DNA of 64,000 bases. Source: Massilia aurea. GTDB taxonomy: Bacteria; Pseudomonadota; Gammaproteobacteria; Burkholderiales; Burkholderiaceae_D. Positions 58,988 to 64,000 of the stretch are shown here, piece after piece. The first letter of the stretch is position 1. Each line of letters opens with the position of its first letter. A model generated the notes under the pieces. That model did not search any database. It saw only the letters and a program-made list of their open reading frames with translations, and had not been told where the DNA came from. The stretch covers positions 62,001-126,000 of the forward strand of contig NZ_JACHBX010000004.1 of the NCBI RefSeq assembly GCF_014200505.1, written 5' to 3'. The translations under genes were made by a program, and so were the position numbers.

Positions 58988-60016
58988 ATGCGCCCACTCG
59001 TCGTTCCCGCACTGTGCTTGTCGTTGCTGGCTGCCCCTGGATGGGCACAGTCGCTTGACGGGGCCGGTGCTCCGCCTGCTGCTGTTGTCACCACGGACGC
59101 GGTCGAACCTGCGCCTGAACAGATCCACGTCGTCGCCCAACGGCCCGGCCCCGGCATGTGGAAGGTGAAGAAGGGCGATCATGTGCTGTGGGTGTTTGGC
59201 ACCTACGCGCCGCTGCCAAAGAACATGACGTGGCGCTCGCAGCAGGTAGAAAACGTCATCAAGCATTCGCAGGAGTACCTGGCACCACCAGGCGCCACAG
59301 CCAAGCCGGGCTTTTTCAGAATGGTCACGCTGCTGCCAAGCCTGATCGGCGTGCGCAAGAATCCGGATGGCGCGCAGCTGCGTGATGTTCTGCCGCAGGA
59401 AGACTACGCGCAGTGGAGCACGCTCAAGGCAACCTACCTGCCCGAGAACAGCGACGTCGAACGCGAGCGGCCGATCTTTGCCGCGCAGGCGTTAACGGAA
59501 GCGGCGCGCAAGGAAGCGGGCCTGGTGAACGGCTATGCGGTGCGCAAGCAGCTGCTCGCGCTGATCAAGAAGAGTGAGCTGAAACAGACGTCGACGGAGG
59601 TTGAACTACCGACGGACAATGCGCGCGCGTTGATCAAGAACTTCAAGAAGTCGAATCTGGCTGACGCCGCCTGCTTGAGGACGACGATGGCCACGCTGAA
59701 GCAGGATCTCGACGGCGCAACAGCACGCGCCAATGCCTGGGCCAAGGGCGACGTGGATGAGATGCGCAAGCTGAACTACGCCGAACGCGAGGAGGCGTGT
59801 TTCGGCGCGCTGATGAACAGCGCCGCGCTCGATACGGAGCCTGAATGGAAGAACGTGAAGGCGCGCTCGCATGCGAAATGGATCGCGTCGGCCGAGAAGG
59901 CACTTGCTGCCAATGCATCGACCTTTGCGCTGTTGTCGATGGACGATATTTTTGATCCTAAAGGCGTGATCGCGGCGCTGGTGGCGAAGGGGTATGAGGT
60001 GGAGTCGCCCGAATGA
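58988..60016 (+). CDS. TraB/GumN family protein, degenerate active site
   Basis: 342 residues from ATG 58988; signal peptide MRPLVVPALCLSLLAAPGWA. The family's N-terminal block is present as MWKVKKGDHVLWVFGTYAPLPKNM (in part), but the GTxH motif reads GTYA, and the C-terminal GxGHL motif reads LSMDDIF although GVIAALVAKGYEVESP is retained. The two signature histidines of TraB/GumN/Tiki-like proteins are therefore lost. It is likely a periplasmic non-catalytic member. Monocistronic, next to the tRNA-Gly island. Confidence 0.75.
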   Translation: MRPLVVPALCLSLLAAPGWAQSLDGAGAPPAAVVTTDAVEPAPEQIHVVAQRPGPGMWKVKKGDHVLWVFGTYAPLPKNMTWRSQQVENVIKHSQEYLAPPGATAKPGFFRMVTLLPSLIGVRKNPDGAQLRDVLPQEDYAQWSTLKATYLPENSDVERERPIFAAQALTEAARKEAGLVNGYAVRKQLLALIKKSELKQTSTEVELPTDNARALIKNFKKSNLADAACLRTTMATLKQDLDGATARANAWAKGDVDEMRKLNYAEREEACFGALMNSAALDTEPEWKNVKARSHAKWIASAEKALAANASTFALLSMDDIFDPKGVIAALVAKGYEVESPE

Positions 60017-60070
60017 TGTGATGCTGCGCGCATGGCTAACGAGCAGCATGCGCGTACTTCGCTTGGGAAT

Positions 60071-60100
60071 TTGTCAAACGTTCGCAAACGCGCGTAGAAT
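60071..60100 (+). promoter_or_regulatory. Original tRNA-Gly promoter (left copy)
   Basis: TTGTCA (60071-60076) and TAGAAT (60095-60100) with an 18-bp spacer, ten bases before the truncated tRNA. The same arrangement is found at 62925-62954. Confidence 0.65.
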
Positions 60101-60109
60101 GCTGGCAAC

Positions 60110-60145
60110 GCGGGTGTAGCTCAATGGTAGAGCAGAAGCTTCCCA
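60110..60145 (+). pseudogene. Truncated tRNA-Gly(CCC), 5' half only
   Basis: Identical to the first 36 bases of the intact gene at 62964, from the acceptor strand through the D arm to the anticodon loop (..cttccca), then diverges into island sequence. Together with the upstream 19 bases it forms a 55-bp direct repeat (60091-60145 and 62945-62999) with one mismatch. It marks the left end of an insertion in the tRNA gene. Confidence 0.85.
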
Positions 60146-60388
60146 TGCCCCTTTATATCAAGAACAACCACTGTTCATGCGCGTTCCCCCCGCGCGAAAC
60201 CCCCTGTAGACCAAAAAACCGTTCAAATCAAGGGGTTAGTCACCATCACATTTTCGACCCCACCTGGGTTTCGAAAAGCTGTTGTGGTGCCATTTGTGAC
60301 TTTCCGCCACAAAAACTTCCCAACCTGCCACACATCAAGCGAGCGTTGATACAATGCAATATTGTACTTGCACTTAGCTCAGGTAAAC

Positions 60389-61324
60389 ATGCTCATCAAA
60401 AGCGCAGACGACAAAGAGTCGCAGATCGCAATACTTCAGAACCTGCTTTCTCACGAACGTGTGCCCGCTGAAAAGAGGCAACTAATCGAAAGGGAGGTGC
60501 GGAATCTATCGGTTGGTATTGCAACCGAAAGACAGGCAGCGTTCGAAATAGATTTCTATGCTGCGCCTAGCAAAAATCTATTCGTCATTCACGATCTTCG
60601 CCTTGAAATTGGCGGTCGCGTTGCTCAGATCGATCATTTGTTGATGAATCGAGCGTTTGAAGTTTTCGTTCTTGAAACAAAGACGTTTAGCACTGGATTG
60701 TCAATCAATGATAGGGGGGAGTTCTCGACTTTTTATGAAGGGAAAGAAATGGGTATTCCTTCTCCGGTAGAGCAAAATGCACGTCACATATCTGTACTCA
60801 AAGACGCATTTAAAGAAATCGGCCTGCCCAAGCGGCTTGGTATCACGTTGCAGCCTTCATTCAATTCAGTAGTTCTCGTTTCGCCAAAAGCGATTATAAA
60901 TCGCCCCAAACTAGCTAGCTCGGACGCGTCGATCATAAAACTCGATCAGTTTTTTTCTTGGTACCATAAAAAAATGGACGGGTTGACGCTGAAAGATACG
61001 GTGGGAATTCTTAAAATATGCTCTAGTGATACGATTAAAAATCTTGGTGAAAAACTGCTTTCATTGCACAAGCCTAACCGCGTTGATTACATTAAAAGGT
61101 TTGACCTGGGGTCGGCACTGCTCAGTAAGGAGCAAGTCGAACCGGCGTATGCTGAGCAGAAGACTAGCACTGCTTCAACGGTATTAAAAAGAAAAGAAGA
61201 AACGGAATATTTTTGTGCGAATTGCAAAAGCTCGATAGCAACGGTTGTGGCCAAATTTTGTTGGAACAATAAATCCAGATTCGGAGGAAAGGCTTATTGC
61301 CGTGTTTGCCAAGCAAAGATGTAA
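60389..61324 (+). CDS. NERD-domain protein with C-terminal zinc ribbon (putative nuclease)
   Basis: 311 residues from ATG 60389 with AGGT upstream; an in-frame TTG-type start at 60362 is possible. Residues about 45-165 match the NERD fold: ERQAAFEIDFY, then QIDHLL with D82 and FVLETKTF with E96 and K98, the D-ExK nuclease pattern. The C-terminus has C276/C279 and C304/C307 plus C291 in CANC..KFCWNN..FGGKAYCRVCQ, a zinc-ribbon. Such proteins occur in phage-defence islands; here the gene is alone on its strand. Codon use is unlike the neighbours, indicating transfer. Confidence 0.82.
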   Translation: MLIKSADDKESQIAILQNLLSHERVPAEKRQLIEREVRNLSVGIATERQAAFEIDFYAAPSKNLFVIHDLRLEIGGRVAQIDHLLMNRAFEVFVLETKTFSTGLSINDRGEFSTFYEGKEMGIPSPVEQNARHISVLKDAFKEIGLPKRLGITLQPSFNSVVLVSPKAIINRPKLASSDASIIKLDQFFSWYHKKMDGLTLKDTVGILKICSSDTIKNLGEKLLSLHKPNRVDYIKRFDLGSALLSKEQVEPAYAEQKTSTASTVLKRKEETEYFCANCKSSIATVVAKFCWNNKSRFGGKAYCRVCQAKM

Positions 61325-61390
61325 TTGCGGGAGAGAGGGCATTTGGATGATCTTCGATTCAACCGATCGCGTGATCAAACATTAGAATAG

Positions 61391-61428
61391 GCCGCCACAG
61401 CTTAAAAAGCCATTGAGGTGGTGGCGGC
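61391..61428. terminator. Stem-loop between convergent island genes
   Basis: Arms gccgccac (61391-61398) and gtggcggc (61421-61428), 22-base loop, in the gap between the NERD gene and the minus-strand operon. No clear T-run. Confidence 0.45.
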
Positions 61429-61462
61429 ATACAACACTATGTTACTTCTTTAGGGCCCACAC

Positions 61463-61615
61463 TTAATCGTCATCATCCTCGTAAGCAGGGTGGGCCGATT
61501 GTTGGCAGCCGCAGTCCTCAATCGCACCGCCGTAGAATGCGTCTGATCCATCCTCCGTTGACCACAGGTTTGTAGTGCATAAACAGTACTGACATTGATA
61601 GTGATATGTGGACAT
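61463..61615 (-). CDS. Small Cys-rich acidic protein (50 residues)
   Basis: 50 residues from the ATG complementary to 61613-61615, preceded on the minus strand by GAGAGG, a good ribosome site. Cysteines C8, C11, C13, C35 and C37 (YQCQYCLCTT and DCGCQQ) suggest a metal-binding knuckle; the tail is YEDDDD. It starts 28 bases after the stop of the 308-residue gene, so they form an operon. No family recognised. Frames opening further upstream are not supported. Confidence 0.6.
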   Translation of the reverse strand: MSTYHYQCQYCLCTTNLWSTEDGSDAFYGGAIEDCGCQQSAHPAYEDDDD

Positions 61616-61643
61616 ATAACCTCTCGATATTCTTGCCGCAAAA

Positions 61644-62570
61644 TTAGAAGTAGTAATCGTCAAGCTCCACAAATTCTCCCTTGAGCCAGACGTAATGAAC
61701 GATCGGGGTGTGGAGGCTAATATTCGATTTGTCGCCAATCGGCGGCAACGTGGGCGGTCGATCTGGGTTTGGCTCCTTGCTCATCATCATTTCTATCGCG
61801 ACGCTTAGGGATACCGGTTCAGGTGGAAAGCTCGGCTCTCTAATATTCCACCTCACCGGTCCTAATGCATCTTCCAGCAAGGTTCGCGCTTCATCGAGCG
61901 TAGCTGGAATAGCCATGCCGGTATACCGAAAGAAGTGTAGTCCGGGAAGGTTATTCTCAACGTAAACATCTGCCCGTAATTCTTCCAAATAAGCCTCAGT
62001 CCTTGTTCTCATTCCAACCGAACCATTTTCTTTCGTCACAGGGTGGCCAAGAACATAGAAGCCACCATCTGCGTCTTCGTTGCTGTAAGAGTTTTTTAGA
62101 TCTTCCGCGGTAGAAAAGAATAATCTTGGGTCATGTACGAACCCAGATGACTCTAAAATTCTCGGATTCCACTTTTTTTTATCCCACGGATTTTGCGGAT
62201 ACCACATGGCAAAGGCGAAACCAGATTTGACGGGCGTCTCTACTGTTAGCTCGTAGGCGTTCGCCATCTTTATTACGTGCTTCCAGTCGTGAAATCCAGC
62301 ATGAAACGCGGCAGCATCCAACGCTGCCGCGAGCTGGATATTTGACTGTTTTCGTAGCTTTTTAGCTTCCGAATTTAGAGTGCGCACTAAGTGAGAAGTA
62401 ACCGCAAACGGTGGGCGCCTTTCCCTCCACTTGGTGAACAAAGGAAGACTCTGCAAGTAGTAGGGGCGCACTTCCGCTAAGCGATTTACAGCTTCAGAGA
62501 AAGAGATAGAGCGCAGCTCAGAAATCCGTTGAGCATGCTCAAGGACGCTAGCGTGGAGAGTTGGTTGCAT
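61644..62570 (-). CDS. Uncharacterised 308-residue protein of the tRNA island
   Basis: 308 residues, soluble, no signal peptide. The N-terminal third is helical; residues 68-103 (SEAKKLRKQSNIQLAAALDA then AAFHAGFHDWKHVIKMA) resemble the short helical motif with A.A..GF..W..V seen in plasmid- and island-borne proteins such as the DUF5623 group. The rest contains mixed alpha/beta sequence with FRYTGMAIPATLDEARTLLEDALGPV and an acidic C-terminus ending LDDYYF. I do not recognise a catalytic motif. First large gene of the minus-strand operon facing the NERD gene. Confidence 0.7.
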   Translation of the reverse strand: MQPTLHASVLEHAQRISELRSISFSEAVNRLAEVRPYYLQSLPLFTKWRERRPPFAVTSHLVRTLNSEAKKLRKQSNIQLAAALDAAAFHAGFHDWKHVIKMANAYELTVETPVKSGFAFAMWYPQNPWDKKKWNPRILESSGFVHDPRLFFSTAEDLKNSYSNEDADGGFYVLGHPVTKENGSVGMRTRTEAYLEELRADVYVENNLPGLHFFRYTGMAIPATLDEARTLLEDALGPVRWNIREPSFPPEPVSLSVAIEMMMSKEPNPDRPPTLPPIGDKSNISLHTPIVHYVWLKGEFVELDDYYF

Positions 62571-62623
62571 GGTTATTCCGAATGCACGACGACCTGCAGA
62601 TGCAGCTGTTGTAAGCCTACCTC

Positions 62624-62815
62624 TTACATCAATGTCGCCATGATCAAATGACCAAGGTTTTGAATGTGCTTTGCAACTGCCATCCCTGAGGGTTCGCTAT
62701 AGGTAGGTAGCAAGGCTGGCATGGCCTGTGTGGATTCTACCAATTTATTTTTGGCTGTCAACAGCAATTCATAATCTACCAGCGTCGATTCCGTTGTCTG
62801 AAAATCGTTTTCCAT
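62624..62815 (-). CDS. Small hypothetical protein (63 residues)
   Basis: 63 residues from the ATG complementary to 62813-62815 (MENDFQTTESTLVDYELLLTA), preceded by GGGAG at good distance; an in-frame start at 62878 would add 21 residues without a ribosome site. Mostly helical, with an amphipathic C-terminus AKHIQNLGHLIMATLM. It lies 53 bp upstream of the 308-residue gene on the same strand and may be its operon partner. No family recognised. Confidence 0.5.
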   Translation of the reverse strand: MENDFQTTESTLVDYELLLTAKNKLVESTQAMPALLPTYSEPSGMAVAKHIQNLGHLIMATLM

Positions 62816-62924
62816 GGATGGCTCCCGTACCGAAAACGATATCGAAGTGCCATGAATCTCTACCATCAAAATTACCACAAGCTCCTTCAGCTCCTGCCTG
62901 GATTACACTCTCCAGACTGCAATG

Positions 62925-62954
62925 TTGTCAACAACGTTAAAACCCGCGTAGAAT
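62925..62954 (+). promoter_or_regulatory. Promoter of the intact tRNA-Gly (island-supplied copy)
   Basis: TTGTCA (62925-62930) and TAGAAT (62949-62954), 18-bp spacer, same as the left copy but with several differences in the spacer, indicating that it came with the element rather than by recent duplication. Confidence 0.65.
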
Positions 62955-62963
62955 GCAGGCAAC

Positions 62964-63037
62964 GCGGGTGTAGCTCAATGGTAGAGCAGAAGCTTCCCAA
63001 GCTTACGACGAGGGTTCGATTCCCTTCACCCGCTCCA
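62964..63037 (+). tRNA. glyU: tRNA-Gly (anticodon CCC)
   Basis: 74 bases including encoded CCA. Acceptor stem 62964-62970 pairs with 63027-63033; D arm GCTC..GAGC; anticodon loop TTCCCAA gives anticodon CCC (reads GGG); T arm AGGG TTCGATT CCCT. The 27-43 pair at the top of the anticodon stem is G-A. It is the intact right-hand copy at the tRNA island. Confidence 0.95.
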
Positions 63038-63064
63038 ATCATGACCTGACGCGAACGCCTGGGT

Positions 63065-63232
63065 TCAAGATTTCCCCGAATCGACAGGCACATCGCCGCT
63101 ACGTATCGGCTTCACCAGCTCCCACTCATTATCGGACAATGGACGCGCGTCAGGGTCATCCATCGCTGCGGCTGTAATTTCCGCATCTTCTTCCGGTGTT
63201 GGAACCATCGTTCCAGATCTTAAATTCGGCAT
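63065..63232 (-). CDS. BrnA-like antitoxin
   Basis: 55 residues from the ATG complementary to 63230-63232 (MPNLRSGTMVPTPEEDAEITAA). The block GTxxPTPEEDAxITA.A..DPDARPLSDxEW is the signature of BrnA-type antitoxins, but the usual C-terminal DNA-binding part is short, ending IRSGDVPVDSGKS. Upstream in the same frame lies a probable BrnT toxin remnant, so it may now be an orphan. Confidence 0.65.
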   Translation of the reverse strand: MPNLRSGTMVPTPEEDAEITAAAMDDPDARPLSDNEWELVKPIRSGDVPVDSGKS

Positions 63233-63376
63233 GGCATTGACTTCCTGGACATTTGCTGCCTTCAAACTGGATGCGGCATGTGCTTGTCGGATCACGGCGA
63301 TGATGTAGTGTAGACGATGGCTGACCCAGCATCCCACCGTGTAGCGCTGCGCCACGTTCAGTCGCGCCGATGTAGC
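63233..63376 (-). pseudogene. Probable BrnT toxin remnant (C-terminal part)
   Basis: Directly upstream of and in frame with the BrnA-like gene, the translation includes RYTVGCWVSHRLHYIIAVIR then HAASSLKAANVQEVNAM. The LHxxxxVIR and SLxxANxxEV pattern is like the last strands and helix of BrnT toxins (RLHVVVFT..IISLRKANxREV). The N-terminal half of BrnT is absent, the frame running instead into the promoter side of the aldo/keto reductase gene. Assignment is by eye only. Confidence 0.4.
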
Positions 63377-63411
63377 CTTGCGTTTCACCGTCCAAGCAAG
63401 GAGCGCTCTGC

Positions 63412-64000
63412 ATGCCACCGACCTCCCCATCACGCCGTCATCTGCTGGCATCCATGATTGCCGCCTCAAGCGGACTGGCCCTGTCACCGCTGCTCGCTGC
63501 TGCACCACCCGCCCCGTTGCTTACCCGACCGATTCCTTCAAGCGGCGAACAACTCCCCGTCATCGGCCTTGGCAGCTGGATCACCTTCAACGTCGGCCGC
63601 GACCTGCAGGGCCGCCGCGAATCGGTCGACGTGATGCGCCAGTTCTTCGCCGGTGGCGGCAGGCTGGTCGATTCATCGCCCATGTACGGCTCGGCCCAGG
63701 ACGTGATCGGCGAGGCGGTGCAAACTCTCAAACCCGTGCGGCTGTTCTCGGCCGACAAGGTCTGGGTCAGCGGCGGCGCGCGTGGCGTGGCGCAGGTCGA
63801 GGCGTCGCGCAAGTTGTGGCGCGTGCCGCGCTTCGATCTGCTGCAGGTGCATAACCTGCTGTCGTGGGAAGAGCATTTGCCAATCCTGCTGGCGATGAAG
63901 CGGGAAGGGCGGCTGCGCTACGTCGGCATCACCACGTCCGAAGGCCGCCGCCACGCCGAGATCGAGAAAATCATGGCGTCGCAGCCGATCGACTTCGTGC
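63412..64000 (+). CDS. Aldo/keto reductase with Tat-type signal (cut by window edge)
   Basis: At least 196 residues from ATG 63412 with AAGGAG upstream; the gene continues past the window. N-terminus PTSPSRRHLLASMIAASSGLAL looks like a Tat signal (SRRHLL). The AKR catalytic tetrad can be traced: D and Y in LVDSSPMYGSA, K in FSADKVWV, H in LLQVHNLLSW. LPVIGLGSW and GRLRYVGITTSE are AKR-type strands. Probably a periplasmic oxidoreductase; substrate unknown. Confidence 0.88.
   Translation, partial: MPPTSPSRRHLLASMIAASSGLALSPLLAAAPPAPLLTRPIPSSGEQLPVIGLGSWITFNVGRDLQGRRESVDVMRQFFAGGGRLVDSSPMYGSAQDVIGEAVQTLKPVRLFSADKVWVSGGARGVAQVEASRKLWRVPRFDLLQVHNLLSWEEHLPILLAMKREGRLRYVGITTSEGRRHAEIEKIMASQPIDFV

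Larger units (their letters stand above)
60017..60388. other. Gene-free stretch around the left island junction
   Basis: Holds the tRNA-Gly promoter and truncated 5' half (to 60145), then about 240 bp of island DNA without an ORF, with short repeated ttgtg/cacaa words around 60279-60320 that could be recombinase-arm sites but are not diagnostic. Confidence 0.6.
60146..62999. mobile_element. Genomic island of 2.85 kb in tRNA-Gly(CCC)
   Basis: Lies between the two 55-bp repeats. Its DNA is visibly AT-richer than the surrounding genome and codon use shifts accordingly. It carries a NERD-domain gene on the plus strand facing three small genes on the minus strand, and no integrase or transposase. 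The right end supplies a second promoter and the 5' half of the tRNA, rebuilding an intact gene, as elements that insert at the anticodon loop do. Confidence 0.75.

Noticed and set aside
61463..61738. 91-codon frame that extends the 50-residue Cys-rich peptide upstream
   Set aside because: The first 41 codons overlap the 308-residue gene out of frame and lack a ribosome site, whereas ATG at 61615 has one.

Overview
The window looks like chromosomal DNA of a high-GC betaproteobacterium of the Oxalobacteraceae, with Massilia/Duganella/Telluria the likeliest neighbourhood. This rests on gene order (lptD-surA-pdxA-rsmA divergent from amgK-murU-pepP-ubiH; fur divergent from bamE-dapB; leuS-lptE-holA-proA) and on the style of the proteins. 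The species assignment is inference; no database search was possible.

Layout. 1-4.4 kb: cut-off phospholipase D/cardiolipin synthase gene, GlsB-type stress membrane protein, glycine-zipper stress protein, two YceI proteins coupled to a cytochrome b561. 4.6-9.7 kb: TonB-dependent receptor, purB, a GST and a PfkB-type sugar kinase. 9.8-13.4 kb: iron block (bfr, bfd, feoA-feoB plus a small Cys-rich protein) with two candidate Fur boxes. 13.4-19.7 kb: GST, 5'-3' exonuclease, a receiver lacking its phospho-Asp, an HTH-GAF regulator divergent from a GAF-GGDEF(degenerate)-EAL protein, mnmA and a NUDIX hydrolase. 20-23 kb: three-gene proton-translocating transhydrogenase. 22.9-24.7 kb: a TetR + Hsp31/DJ-1-type cassette bounded by 35-bp inverted repeats. 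24.7-34.7 kb: ubiquinone hydroxylase, PepP, peptidoglycan recycling (MurU/AmgK), then LptD, SurA, PdxA, RsmA. 35-36.4 kb: two paralogous lipoproteins. 36.6-49.7 kb: HAD hydrolase, HrcA, Fur, BamE, DapB, barstar-like protein, LeuS, LptE, HolA, ProA, HemJ-like protein, rRNA methyltransferase, MFS exporter. 50-56 kb: a signalling operon (HDOD-GAF-histidine kinase, REC-PAS-GGDEF-EAL, Sel1 protein). 56-58.8 kb: radical SAM-HhH protein translationally coupled to a DUF4130-UdgX fusion. 59-60 kb: degenerate TraB/GumN protein. 60.1-63.0 kb: an AT-richer island in tRNA-Gly(CCC). 63-64 kb: BrnA-like antitoxin with a BrnT relic, then a cut-off aldo/keto reductase.

Most genes are housekeeping: envelope biogenesis (LptD, LptE, SurA, BamE), cell-wall recycling, iron control and translation. 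The accessory interest lies in four places: (i) the radical SAM + UdgX-fusion pair, a candidate DNA repair/modification system; (ii) the small integrase-less tRNA island with a NERD-nuclease/zinc-ribbon protein facing an uncharacterised small operon; (iii) the inverted-repeat-bounded electrophile-response-like cassette with identical operators before both genes; and (iv) several families of paired palindromic repeats in intergenic gaps.
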